Below are positions 26,584 through 35,509 of a DNA stretch of 64,000 bases, piece after piece. The stretch is from NCBI RefSeq assembly GCF_000231445.1, contig NZ_AGFR01000009.1, positions 186,001-250,000 on the forward strand, in the 5' to 3' direction. A program made the position numbers and the translations under genes. This DNA comes from Commensalibacter intestini A911 (GTDB taxonomy: Bacteria > Pseudomonadota > Alphaproteobacteria > Acetobacterales > Acetobacteraceae). Position 1 is the first letter of the stretch. Every line of letters begins with the position of its first letter. The notes under the pieces were generated by a model. It had not been told where the DNA came from. It saw nothing but the letters and a program-made list of their open reading frames with translations, and did no database searches.

Positions 26584-27519
26584 CTACTTATAATATTCTT
26601 TTGGCCAACGTTTATGTAACCACAACCATTGATCTGGATTCTGTTTAATCCAGCCCTCTAATTTATCATTAATGACTTGCGTTAAATGATGGATATTTTC
26701 CAAATTATTTTCAGAAAATTCAGAGTAATCAATAGGAGGCTCTACGACAATTCGTAATCGTGCAGGGCCGAGGCGTTGTACATATCCTGGAATAATCGGA
26801 CATTTTAACTTTAAGGCCAGACTAGCCACTGCAGAAGAAGTCATCGCAGGCTTACCAAAAAATTGCACCTCAATCCCGTCGTTCATTTTTTGATCGCTTA
26901 ACACCCCTAATCGATGCCCTTGCAATAAATGCTTTAATGCTTGCCTTGCTCCTTTGGAACCTTTCGCAAACATTGGAATTTTTTGCCCCATTGCCTCATA
27001 CCGCAATTGTAAAATTAAATCATTTACATACGGATTACTGGCGGCTCTAAAAAAAGAAGAAAAAGGAGTTCCATATTTTCCTACCCCTAAAGGTAACATT
27101 TCCCAATTTCCAATGTGACCAGAAACAAATAAAACTGGACCTGTCTTTTTTGATTGCTCGGTTAGATATTCACCCCCAACCACTTCCCATCCTGGACCAT
27201 GAGGCGTATTATGCTTTAAATGAGATAGATGGGGAAACTCAGCAACGGTTCTGCCCAAGTTTTCCCAAACACCTCCGATAATCTTTTGTCTTTCTTGAGT
27301 GGTTAAATGAGGCATAACTAACTGTAAATTCTTATTTGCAGTTTTAGATACAGGAAGCTTTGTTCCAATTTGACGGCAAATATATCCCCCAATATTCGAA
27401 GCACGTTCTGGCGATAGACTACGTAATAAAGAAAGACATCCTTTTGCCAAAATATACTCGTTATATTGTAAAAAAGATTGAAGATAAGGTTTTATTTTTT
27501 TTGAGTGTAAAATTGGCAT
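26584..27519 (-). CDS. LpxL/HtrB-family lipid A acyltransferase
   Basis: This 311-residue inner-membrane-associated enzyme belongs to the lysophospholipid (LABLAT) acyltransferases that add a secondary acyl chain to Kdo2-lipid A. The catalytic motif H-x4-D/E is visible as GHIGNWEMLPL near residue 136, followed by FFRAASNPYVNDLI, the region GSKGARQALKHL and LSDQKMNDGIEVQFFGKPA. Length (about 305) is normal. It is divergent from the MBL-fold gene and near lpxK and waaA, which supports a lipid A role. Which chain it adds cannot be told. Confidence 0.9.
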   Translation of the reverse strand: MPILHSKKIKPYLQSFLQYNEYILAKGCLSLLRSLSPERASNIGGYICRQIGTKLPVSKTANKNLQLVMPHLTTQERQKIIGGVWENLGRTVAEFPHLSHLKHNTPHGPGWEVVGGEYLTEQSKKTGPVLFVSGHIGNWEMLPLGVGKYGTPFSSFFRAASNPYVNDLILQLRYEAMGQKIPMFAKGSKGARQALKHLLQGHRLGVLSDQKMNDGIEVQFFGKPAMTSSAVASLALKLKCPIIPGYVQRLGPARLRIVVEPPIDYSEFSENNLENIHHLTQVINDKLEGWIKQNPDQWLWLHKRWPKEYYK

Positions 27520-27601
27520 ATGAAGTATAATTTATAAATGTGATCCATATCACATTGTATGAATGTTTATAAAAAAAGCGCAAGGGTTTAAAGGAAATAT
27601 T

Positions 27602-28651
27602 GTGCAACAAAAATATTATCAAGGCTCCACCACAGATCATTTTGACGGAAAGACTTTTTCCAACCGCAGCACAGCTGAGCAAGTCAAATATTTAAATAGC
27701 TTTGATGGCATTAAATGGTATTTCCATATGATGACCAATGCTTGGACTGGACTTACCCCTCATGTTGTACAAGCACACCCAAAAGAAAGGGAGGACGGCA
27801 TCAAAGTCACGATGATTGGTCACGCAAGTATCTTATTACAAATCGAAGGTTATAATATCCTTGTTGATCCTGTATGGTCCCCCAGAATAGGCCCTGTCTT
27901 TTTTATCGGTAAAAAACGTGTAAATCCCCCTGGTGTTCCTTTTTCACATCTCCCCCCCATTGATGCAGTATTAATTACTCATAATCATTATGACCACATG
28001 GATATCAGGACATTACGACGAATTTTTAAAAAATATAATCCTATTTTCTTTACTCCTTTAGGCAATGATATTGTTTTAAAAAAACATATTTCAAATAAAA
28101 TGATCATTCACACAATGGACTGGTTTGAAGAACAATTTTTAAAACAAAATTTAAAAATTACCTTATGGCCTGCTTATCATTGGTCGGCACGCGGTATTCA
28201 TGACCGCAATCATGCTTTATGGGGTGGATTTGTTATTTCTTCTGAACATTACACCGCCTATTTTACGGGCGATACCAGCTATGGTGATGGTGTGATTTTT
28301 AAACAAATCAAAGAACGCTTTCCATCTTTAGATGTTGCCATTATTAATATTGGTGCTTATGCCCCCAGAGCCATTTTAAAAAGTCATCATAATGATCCCG
28401 AAGAAGCTGTCGATATTTTTGTTGATTCTGGTGCCAAACAGGCACTTGGAATTCATTGGGGAACTTTTCAGCTCAGCAGTGAAGAAGCATATGAACCTGT
28501 CCATACTTTATATGGTGTTTTAAGAGATCACTTGCTTGCCGCGGACAATTTTATCCCTTTACGCCCTGGACAAGAATGGAGTCCAAAAGAGCATAAACCT
28601 TTGACAAAGCCATCTGATCTTGCCATTGAAGATGCACCCCCAAAGGAATAA
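27602..28651 (+). CDS. MBL-fold metallo-hydrolase (NAPE-PLD / UlaG-like)
   Basis: This protein of about 349 residues has the metallo-beta-lactamase fold: MIGHASILLQIEGYNILVDPVWSPR, then the zinc motif THNHYDHMD (HxHxDH), FTGDTSYGDG with the bridging Asp, and HWGTFQLSSE at the end. The pattern fits the N-acyl-phosphatidylethanolamine phospholipase D-like group, so a phospholipid-type substrate is possible. GTG at 27602 is preferred because AAGGAA is spaced 5 bp upstream; an ATG at 27563 is in frame but has no such site. Its last 101 bp overlap lpxK on the other strand. Confidence 0.85.
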   Translation: MQQKYYQGSTTDHFDGKTFSNRSTAEQVKYLNSFDGIKWYFHMMTNAWTGLTPHVVQAHPKEREDGIKVTMIGHASILLQIEGYNILVDPVWSPRIGPVFFIGKKRVNPPGVPFSHLPPIDAVLITHNHYDHMDIRTLRRIFKKYNPIFFTPLGNDIVLKKHISNKMIIHTMDWFEEQFLKQNLKITLWPAYHWSARGIHDRNHALWGGFVISSEHYTAYFTGDTSYGDGVIFKQIKERFPSLDVAIINIGAYAPRAILKSHHNDPEEAVDIFVDSGAKQALGIHWGTFQLSSEEAYEPVHTLYGVLRDHLLAADNFIPLRPGQEWSPKEHKPLTKPSDLAIEDAPPKE

Positions 28652-29549
28652 CATATTGCTTAAAAGATAGAGGAAGTCTGACATAATCTTTAGGGGTGGT
28701 CACCAAAGGCACTTGATAGTATTGATGCAGAGATAACAGTTCTTTTAATTCTTTTTCCTGATAAAAATGATGGTCTGGAAAAGCAATCTTTTGCACTAAA
28801 TGAAGATCATTATCTTCTAATGATTGAAAAAATTTACTCGGCCTTCCAAGGCCAGCAAAGGCAATCACTGACTTCCCCTTAAATGCTTGGATTTGATCAT
28901 CCATTTTCAAATTTGCATGAAAAATAGGTAAATTTTTAGGAAGATATTGCTGCGTATTCGCCTTATCCTCACCAATCAAAATACATGCTTTAGCACGCTG
29001 CAATCCATGTTGGAGAGATTCACGCAATGGCCCCGCGGGAAGTGCCTGATGATTGCCAAACCCCGTGATCCCATCAATAATTAAGATCGGCATGTCTTGA
29101 TATAAGGTAGGATTTTGAAAACCATCATCCATAATCAATAATTCTGCACCGTTTTTTATGGCCATTTTAGCAGACGCTGCACGATTAGAAGCCACCCATG
29201 TCGGGGCAAGTTGTGCTAATAATAATGCTTCATCCCCAACGTCATGCACAGTATGACGAGATAGATCAACACATATCGGCTCTGGAGACTGATTCTTACG
29301 TTTATATCCTCGGGTTAAAAAAGCAACTTTATAATCTTGCTGAAAATATTTTCCTAACTCCAAAGCAACTGTTGTTTTTCCTGTTCCACCAACGGTTAAA
29401 TTCCCACAACAAATCACAGGAACAGATGTTTTCCACTTCGATTTTGATAAACGATGTTTGGTAATCAATTGAGTGATCACAGAAAAAGGAGACAATGCCT
29501 TTGCCATTAGTGTTGGCGGATAGGTTTGCCAAAAAGAAGGTGCTTTCAT
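28551..29549 (-). CDS. lpxK: Tetraacyldisaccharide 4'-kinase
   Basis: LpxK phosphorylates the 4' position of the lipid A disaccharide at the inner membrane with ATP. The 332-residue protein has an N-terminal membrane-associating helix and the P-loop GNLTVGGTGKTTVALEL (about residues 49-65), then FLTRGYKRK, the DDGFQNPTL motif with the catalytic Asp, and the C-terminal TTPKDYVRLP. Length is normal. It is last of the three-gene run DUF374 acyltransferase-waaA-lpxK and overlaps the convergent MBL gene by 101 bp. Confidence 0.96.
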   Translation of the reverse strand: MKAPSFWQTYPPTLMAKALSPFSVITQLITKHRLSKSKWKTSVPVICCGNLTVGGTGKTTVALELGKYFQQDYKVAFLTRGYKRKNQSPEPICVDLSRHTVHDVGDEALLLAQLAPTWVASNRAASAKMAIKNGAELLIMDDGFQNPTLYQDMPILIIDGITGFGNHQALPAGPLRESLQHGLQRAKACILIGEDKANTQQYLPKNLPIFHANLKMDDQIQAFKGKSVIAFAGLGRPSKFFQSLEDNDLHLVQKIAFPDHHFYQEKELKELLSLHQYYQVPLVTTPKDYVRLPLSFKQYVIPLGVHLQWQDQMALSKVYALLDSILVQGVKG

Positions 29550-29555
29550 AAAGAG

Positions 29556-30845
29556 TTAACTTTTTAAATGATATAGATGAGAAGCAATATCCTGAGCGAG
29601 CTGACTTTGTTGATCCATAATTTGTAATGCTTTTTGTGCATATTCTTCTCGTTTTTGAGGATCACTCAACATCTCATCAACCCAAACTGTCAAAGACTCT
29701 ACATCAGGCGTAACCGTTACTGCTTCCTTTAGCAATGTATAAGCTTGTTTGAAGTTATGGATTTGATCTCCTGTAGCCATTGCACATTGTAACTTAGCGG
29801 GTTCAAAAGGATTATGCCCACCGCCTTTAGGCGTACTATCAAAACTATTCCCGATAAAAACAATATCACATAGTCGATAAAATAAACCGAGCTCTCCCAA
29901 TGTATCGCATAACCACAATCCTCTTTCATCAGGAAACTGATTTAAACTCCGTTGAGGTATGGTTCCAACTTGTTCTATAATTTCTATATGACGTTCTGGA
30001 TGCCGTGGTACAATAATTGTGATTAACTCTGGCCATTTTTCCCGTAAAATATTATGCGCTTTTACAATCGTCACTTCTTCGGTTGGATGGGTCGAAGCAG
30101 CTAACCAAATTGGTTTATCTTTAAATAATTCTTGTAGCTGTTGTAGCGCTTTTGAATCATAGGAAAGCTCTGGAGCAATTTGTTTAATATCTCCCCAATA
30201 TGTTGCGTTTACCCCTAGCCTTTCAAAATTATGTTGATCATGACGAGATCTTGCAGCAATCCAATCGAACTTTGATAACAAAGCCTGTGCAGTTTTTTGA
30301 AAACGATACCATGTGGTAAAAGAACGATCTGATAAACGTCCATTCATTAATGCAATAGGTACGTGATGTTTATAAAATGTATCGATAAGATTAGGCCAAA
30401 GCTCACTCTCTACAATAACACTTAAAGATGGCTGCCAATAAGAAACAAAACGATCAACCCAATGGGGAACATCTAAAGGAACAAATTGATGTTGAATATG
30501 ATCTGATATTTCTGGATGGTTAGCAAAATGCTGTTGAACAATATGAAAAGAAGCCACCGTTCCAGTAGTAATTAAAAAATTTTGCTCTGGGTCTATTTTA
30601 TATAATTCAGTGATAATCGGAAAGATTGAAATCACTTCTCCTACACTCGCAGCATGAAAATGAACAAGACTTCCTGATTGACGAGGCAATGATGCAATCC
30701 CCATCCGTTCAGGTAGTCGTGTTTGAATCTCTTTACCCTTTTTACAGCGACAACGTAAATAAGGTTTTAACAAAGGAGGTAAAGCCGTGCCAATTACTTT
30801 CCAAGCAAATAATAATGGAGTAGGCGAATGATAATGAGAGGACAT
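29556..30845 (-). CDS. waaA: 3-deoxy-D-manno-octulosonic acid (Kdo) transferase
   Basis: WaaA attaches Kdo from CMP-Kdo to lipid IVA, starting the LPS core. The 429-residue GT-B enzyme (GT30) has an N-terminal membrane anchor, the motif HFHAASVGEVISIFPII holding the catalytic Glu, VESELWPNLI, IALMNGRLSDRSF, ASTHPTEEVTIVKAH, VPRHPERH and the C-terminal KGGGHNPFEPAKL. All are standard. Whether it adds one or two Kdo units cannot be told. It overlaps the preceding acyltransferase by one base (TAATG). Confidence 0.96.
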   Translation of the reverse strand: MSSHYHSPTPLLFAWKVIGTALPPLLKPYLRCRCKKGKEIQTRLPERMGIASLPRQSGSLVHFHAASVGEVISIFPIITELYKIDPEQNFLITTGTVASFHIVQQHFANHPEISDHIQHQFVPLDVPHWVDRFVSYWQPSLSVIVESELWPNLIDTFYKHHVPIALMNGRLSDRSFTTWYRFQKTAQALLSKFDWIAARSRHDQHNFERLGVNATYWGDIKQIAPELSYDSKALQQLQELFKDKPIWLAASTHPTEEVTIVKAHNILREKWPELITIIVPRHPERHIEIIEQVGTIPQRSLNQFPDERGLWLCDTLGELGLFYRLCDIVFIGNSFDSTPKGGGHNPFEPAKLQCAMATGDQIHNFKQAYTLLKEAVTVTPDVESLTVWVDEMLSDPQKREEYAQKALQIMDQQSQLAQDIASHLYHLKS

Positions 30846-31525
30846 TATTTTTGCGCTTTGCTAGTAATATCATTTAAAATAGACGTCATTTCTGTAGCAA
30901 CCGTATCATAATTCTCCCGAGTTACCATGATAGGTTTACCACATAGAATCTTACCTTTACCAAACGGAAGTGGAATAAGGAGTTTATCCCATGTATTTAA
31001 TCGAACCGAACGACAATATGCCCCCATAGGAACAATCTTTCTTTTTGATAATAACGCAAGTTTTAAAACACCTTCATGACATTGATGTCGTGGCCCTCTT
31101 GGCCCGTCTGGCGTAATCGCAATAACATGTCCAGCCTTAGTATGATTCAACAATTCACGAAATGCTGCTGCTCCGCCTTTATCTTGTCTGTTCTTATTAG
31201 ATGAACCCTGCACCGTCCAAATTCGCCACGGATTAATCAACTTAGAAATTAAACGTCCTTCACGATTACGGCTAATTAACACATAAAATTTTAAATCAGG
31301 ATTTTCGGATAAACCCCACCACCATAAACGAGGCCCCAGCGTTAAATATTCATGCCATAAGACCACTAATGCTGGCTCGCCATCTTTACAAGTTAATAAA
31401 GGATAAGCCTCTGCATCAATTTCAAACTGCCACCGTGTCGTTTTTAATGCCAATTTTAAATAAGCACGCAAAATCCCAACCAAGGTGTTTTGAATAAAAT
31501 TTGCTTTAAAGAAACCAGAACTCAT
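30845..31525 (-). CDS. DUF374-family lysophospholipid acyltransferase-like protein
   Basis: This 226-residue protein of the DUF374 family (related to PlsC acyltransferases) heads the waaA-lpxK run. Visible are VLWHEYLTLGPRLWWW, YVLISRNREGRLISKLI, the RGSS-like segment VQGSSNKN and TPDGPRGPRHQCHEGV, corresponding to the family's acceptor and phosphate motifs. It probably acylates an envelope lipid at the membrane, but no activity has been fixed for the family, as far as I know. The context with lipid A genes supports an envelope role. Confidence 0.85.
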   Translation of the reverse strand: MSSGFFKANFIQNTLVGILRAYLKLALKTTRWQFEIDAEAYPLLTCKDGEPALVVLWHEYLTLGPRLWWWGLSENPDLKFYVLISRNREGRLISKLINPWRIWTVQGSSNKNRQDKGGAAAFRELLNHTKAGHVIAITPDGPRGPRHQCHEGVLKLALLSKRKIVPMGAYCRSVRLNTWDKLLIPLPFGKGKILCGKPIMVTRENYDTVATEMTSILNDITSKAQK

Positions 31526-31579
31526 TGATTTAAATTACTGCTAATAAAATGGTATTGACTACCTTTTATTTAACATAAA

Positions 31580-31611
31580 AAAAGCGATATAGAAAAAACT
31601 ATATCGCTTTT
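31580..31611 (-). terminator. Rho-independent terminator of the sulfite reductase operon
   Basis: A perfect 13-bp stem (AAAAGCGATATAG, 31580-31592, complement 31599-31611) and 6-nt loop, with a T run on the minus strand, lie just past the DUF934 stop. Confidence 0.9.
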
Positions 31612-31619
31612 AAATCAGA

Positions 31620-32108
31620 TTAAACTTTCCAACGTAGCCCAGAAAGTCGTTTTTCACCCAAAACAGAAGGTTGATAAGCTTCTGTAAAATCATTCATTGC
31701 TTTTTGCCAGTTTTGTATATTTGCTGTATCTGGCACAGAAACCGTCGTAAAACCTACACGGATCAAGAACTGATATTGATCAGACAATAAATGCCCTGTT
31801 GCTCTTAACTCTCCCATAAACTTTAACTGTTCGCGGATTTTCCGTGCTTGAGAAAATGCTCTACCATCTTTAAACGCAGGAAACTGAAGAACAATTAATT
31901 CCAACCGATCGACATAAGGCTTCAGTGCATCAACATCCTGATCACAAGGAAATAACACTCCCAAAGGATGAGAGATCGTATTAATATCAATTTCAGACAA
32001 ATGCGCAAAAGGCACGATCACTGACTCTGGAGGCAAAGGAGATGGCACATCCCCTTCAATGACCGTCCAAGAATCTGGCATGATTTCTCCATTTTTAAGC
32101 AACGGCAT
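31620..32108 (-). CDS. DUF934 protein of the sulfite reduction operon
   Basis: This 162-residue protein starts at ATG 32108 (MPLLKNGEIMPDSW), with AAGGAG spaced 6 bp upstream; longer in-frame starts run inside cysI. The family DUF934 is found next to assimilatory sulfite or nitrite reductase in proteobacteria. Typical segments are GVLFPCDQDVDALKPY, LIVLQFPAFKDGRAFSQARKI, ELRATGHLLSDQYQFLIRVGF. Its biochemical role is not settled; a supporting role for the reductase is inferred from constant linkage. It overlaps the cysI end by 14 bp. Confidence 0.88.
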   Translation of the reverse strand: MPLLKNGEIMPDSWTVIEGDVPSPLPPESVIVPFAHLSEIDINTISHPLGVLFPCDQDVDALKPYVDRLELIVLQFPAFKDGRAFSQARKIREQLKFMGELRATGHLLSDQYQFLIRVGFTTVSVPDTANIQNWQKAMNDFTEAYQPSVLGEKRLSGLRWKV

Positions 32109-33798
32109 AGACAATCTCCTTAAACGGTGCAGTGCCAAGACGACGATAAGTATCAATAAAATGTTCGTTTTCTTGGCGTTGCTCTAAATAAAAGTGAATT
32201 AGTGTTTGAATAGCTTTAACAGCTTCCTCAGCCTTTACCGCTGCACCAAGGATTGATCCAATAGAAGCACCCTCTTTATAAGAAGAGCCACCCAATTTAA
32301 TTTGGTAAAATTCTTCACCTTTTTTGTCCACACCCAATACACCAATATTCATAATATGATGATGTGCACAAGAGTTAATACAACCATCAATCCCAATATT
32401 AACGGGGCCAATTTTTTCTTGTAATTCAATATCCTCGAACAATGCTGCAATTTGTTTAGCAACAGGGATAGAACGAGCATTAGCTAATGCGCAATAATCC
32501 ATACCAGGACAACATACGATATCTGTAACTAACCCTAAATTAGCAGTGGCCAATCGATGTTTTGTTAACCCTTGCCATAACTCATAAAGCTTATCTTTTT
32601 GCACATGCCCCAATACAACATTTTGTAAATGAGTCACTCGAATTTCACCAAAAGCAAACTCATCCGCAAAATCGGCAAGTGCATTCATTTGCTCTGTTGA
32701 AGCATCCCCTGGAGTTTGTCCAACTTCTTTTAATGAAACAACCGCAGCAATATAGTCGGAATGAAAGTGAGGATGCGTATTATGTCGAACCCAACGATCG
32801 AATTCTTTATCTTTGGCACGGTGAGTTTCTAAAATATCAGAAGCTCCTGGATGATTTTCTAAATTTGGACGACCAAAACGTTGTTCAATTTGTGCAACCA
32901 AATTATCTGATAAACGATATTGATCCAAATCCATTGTGGCAAATTCTTTTTCAACTTGCTCACGATACGCATCAATCCCTAAACCCTCAACCAAAATCTT
33001 AATACGAGATTTATAAAGGTTATTGCGGTTACCATGTAAATTATAAACACGGATCATCGCTTCGACATAGGCTAATAAATGTTCTGGTGGTAAATCTTCA
33101 CGGATAATTTTACCTTTGACTGGGATACGTCCTAAGCCACCACCTACCCAAACTTCAAAAACAGGTTTGTTATCGCTATTAAGGCGTGTCAAAATTCCGA
33201 TATCATAAAAACAAGCTGCAACACGATCATTCGAAGAACCACTAATTGCAATTTTAAATTTACGAGGAAGGAAGGTTAACTCTGGATGAACCGTTGACCA
33301 TTGACGCATCAGTTCAGCATAAACACGAGGATCAATAATTTCATCTTGTGCCAATCCAGCGAATTCATCACTGGTAATATTTCGAATACAATTTCCACTG
33401 GTTTGTAACGCATGCATTTCAACAGATGCAAGATGCGTTAAAATATCAGGAACTTCTTCTAACTTAATCCAATGGAACTGAATATTTTGACGTGTTGTAA
33501 AATGTCCATAACCACGATCATAATACTGAGAAATATAAGCCAATCCACGTAACATCGTCGAAGACAAAATGCCGTAAGGAATAGCTACACGCAGCATATA
33601 TGAATGTAATTGTAAATAAACCCCGTTCATCAAACGTAAAGGTTTAAATTCATCTTCAGATAATTCACCACTTATTCTACGTGTAATTTGAGAGCGAAAT
33701 TGATTAATACGTTCTTTTAAAAACTGATGGTCAATATCATCATAATTATAACGACCAACGGCTAAAGAGTGATTAGGATTTTTAAGATGATTATTCAT
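32095..33798 (-). CDS. cysI: Assimilatory nitrite/sulfite reductase, hemoprotein-type
   Basis: This 567-residue enzyme reduces sulfite to sulfide by six electrons using siroheme and a 4Fe-4S cluster. Two ferredoxin-like halves and two siroheme domains are recognisable. The cluster cysteines appear as C-x5-C (CCPGMDYC, about residue 440) and C-x3-C (GCINSCAHHH, about 479). The Arg/Lys-rich segments FTTRQNIQFHWI and TSGNCIRNITSDEFAG fit substrate and siroheme binding. ATG 33798 is preferred; it overlaps the DUF2849 stop, so translation is coupled. The electron donor is not encoded nearby. The neighbouring metZ locus would use the sulfide. Confidence 0.93.
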   Translation of the reverse strand: MNNHLKNPNHSLAVGRYNYDDIDHQFLKERINQFRSQITRRISGELSEDEFKPLRLMNGVYLQLHSYMLRVAIPYGILSSTMLRGLAYISQYYDRGYGHFTTRQNIQFHWIKLEEVPDILTHLASVEMHALQTSGNCIRNITSDEFAGLAQDEIIDPRVYAELMRQWSTVHPELTFLPRKFKIAISGSSNDRVAACFYDIGILTRLNSDNKPVFEVWVGGGLGRIPVKGKIIREDLPPEHLLAYVEAMIRVYNLHGNRNNLYKSRIKILVEGLGIDAYREQVEKEFATMDLDQYRLSDNLVAQIEQRFGRPNLENHPGASDILETHRAKDKEFDRWVRHNTHPHFHSDYIAAVVSLKEVGQTPGDASTEQMNALADFADEFAFGEIRVTHLQNVVLGHVQKDKLYELWQGLTKHRLATANLGLVTDIVCCPGMDYCALANARSIPVAKQIAALFEDIELQEKIGPVNIGIDGCINSCAHHHIMNIGVLGVDKKGEEFYQIKLGGSSYKEGASIGSILGAAVKAEEAVKAIQTLIHFYLEQRQENEHFIDTYRRLGTAPFKEIVYAVA

Positions 33799-34126
33799 TG
33801 GGCATTGTTTCTTGTACAGATCTAGGATTAAATTCAGGATGCGTGCTGGGACCAAAAGCCCTTATTTTTTCACGTGTTGTATTTGGGATTAAATTTGAAT
33901 CTAGCTCTACGGAATGTAGATCAATAATATATTGTGCTGCCACATCTTGCTGTGCTTGTTCTTGAGCATTTTCTAACGCTTCTTTAGAAGAAAACTTTTG
34001 TGCTTCCTCTAATAAAACACTCCAATATCGTTGAGCAGTAAACCATACGACGCGTCCATCAGCAAAACGATTTGCTGTTAGTACAAACAGAGTTTCCTGC
34101 TGTGCATTTTGATCCGTAGAAGCCAC
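33791..34126 (-). CDS. DUF2849 protein
   Basis: This 111-residue cytoplasmic protein leads the sulfite reduction operon. The segment TLFVLTANRFADGRVVWFTAQRYWS is the DUF2849 core, a small domain seen almost only next to cysI in alphaproteobacteria. It starts with GTG at 34126 behind AAGGA. Its stop overlaps the cysI start by 8 bp. Function is unknown; by linkage it may help assemble or feed electrons to sulfite reductase. Confidence 0.85.
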   Translation of the reverse strand: MASTDQNAQQETLFVLTANRFADGRVVWFTAQRYWSVLLEEAQKFSSKEALENAQEQAQQDVAAQYIIDLHSVELDSNLIPNTTREKIRAFGPSTHPEFNPRSVQETMPNE

Positions 34127-34301
34127 AATATGATGTCCTTAATAGATTCTGAGAAGTTAATATAATTATATTATATACTCTCACTCTTTGTAATATACAA
34201 ATAAATTAATGAGTATTCATATACTACAAAAAAATATAGTGAAAGGTCGATTGACATTTCACTATAAGAAATAAGATGATTTTAAATTTAAATATCTAAA
34301 A

Positions 34302-35177
34302 TTAACGGTTCATTAATACTGCTAAATTAGCATTGTCTAACATATAGCTGGTAACACCACCCAAAATAATTTGTTTCCAACGAGGATGAGAATAAGCCCC
34401 CATACATAATAAATCAGCATTAAAATCAGTACATGCACCAATCATGCTTTCTCCAGTACTTCTGTCACCTTTAATTTGACAAAACTCGACATCAACACCA
34501 TAAAATTGAATATAATCCGCAACATCTTTAATATCTAAACCGCGTTTTTCATAATCATCACTATATAAAATCGCTATTTTCTCAGCACCATTCATCCATC
34601 TTAATGAACTATGTAATGCTGCTGCAGATTCTGCACTACCATTCCATGCAATACAAATGCGCTTACCAACACTTTCTGGTTTTTCTTTTGGTGCAATAAC
34701 AACTGGACGTCCGCTTTCAAATAATAATGCATGGAGCATTTCAGAAGATGAAATATTCTCACCTGAGTCTGGATGTGCAACAACTGTAATATCTGACAAG
34801 CGTGACCAATAAGTCGCAACTTCATTTTCTCTGCCTGTTTCGACAGTAAAACTGGCTGTTTTTCCATCTTCTCCAGCTTTTCCTGCCTCAGGATTAATCA
34901 TTTTGATATGATTACGGTCAACAAACTCATCAAAAATATTACGAGCAAATTTTAAACGTTTTGAGCCTTCATGCTCTGCAATATTCATCACCTCTTCGAT
35001 CATCGTTCCTGACAAACCTTCACCTGTCAAAGGAATAATATCTTTTTTGTCTGGACGAATATGTAATACAGCTAAATGCGCATCATAGCTTTGAGATAAC
35101 AGATAAGCTGTTGTTAACGTTGTATCTACTAAGGCTGTTCCTTGAACAGGAACAAGAATTTTCTTTACGTTAAGCAT
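34302..35177 (-). CDS. Tandem universal stress protein (UspA-type)
   Basis: This 291-residue protein has an N-terminal Usp domain (VKKILVPVQGTALVDTTL, degenerate in its nucleotide loop) and a C-terminal Usp domain (RICIAWNGSAESAAALHSSL through ADLLCMGAYSHPRWKQIILGGVTSYMLDNA). The second domain holds the ATP-binding-type G-x2-G-x9-G-S/T motif in a changed form (GAYSHPRWKQIILGGVTS). Such proteins act as stress-induced nucleotide-binding dimers. It stands alone, with its ribosome site in AAGGAATATTTA before ATG. Confidence 0.88.
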   Translation of the reverse strand: MLNVKKILVPVQGTALVDTTLTTAYLLSQSYDAHLAVLHIRPDKKDIIPLTGEGLSGTMIEEVMNIAEHEGSKRLKFARNIFDEFVDRNHIKMINPEAGKAGEDGKTASFTVETGRENEVATYWSRLSDITVVAHPDSGENISSSEMLHALLFESGRPVVIAPKEKPESVGKRICIAWNGSAESAAALHSSLRWMNGAEKIAILYSDDYEKRGLDIKDVADYIQFYGVDVEFCQIKGDRSTGESMIGACTDFNADLLCMGAYSHPRWKQIILGGVTSYMLDNANLAVLMNR

Positions 35178-35509
35178 ATTAAATATTCCTTATAAAAGCG
35201 CAAAAGATGAAGACAAAAAATACAAAAAGAAGAGTGACTGTAAATTGCTTCGTTCTAAAAAACTATCAATAGTATATGACTAAAATTATGACAGAAATCA
35301 AAAAATCAAGCAAAGAGTATTTATATTCCAAAACAGATAACTATTTAACGTTTTTGTGAATTCCATAAAAACAACAAAAATTAAGCAGAAATCCCCCTCT
35401 TTTCTTTCTATTATAAATCAGGTATGAAAAATATAATTGGGGTTTTTTCTCTTTTTTAATATAATTAGTATAAATGTATTTATCTAACAGCCAAAACTAG
35501 GGATTTGTC
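35178..35509. other. Divergent intergenic region uspA/fabI
   Basis: No gene is visible in these 332 bp. AT-rich stretches near 35450-35475 could hold the fabI promoter. A ribosome site resembling AGGGATT lies before the fabI ATG. I saw no operator palindrome. Confidence 0.4.
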
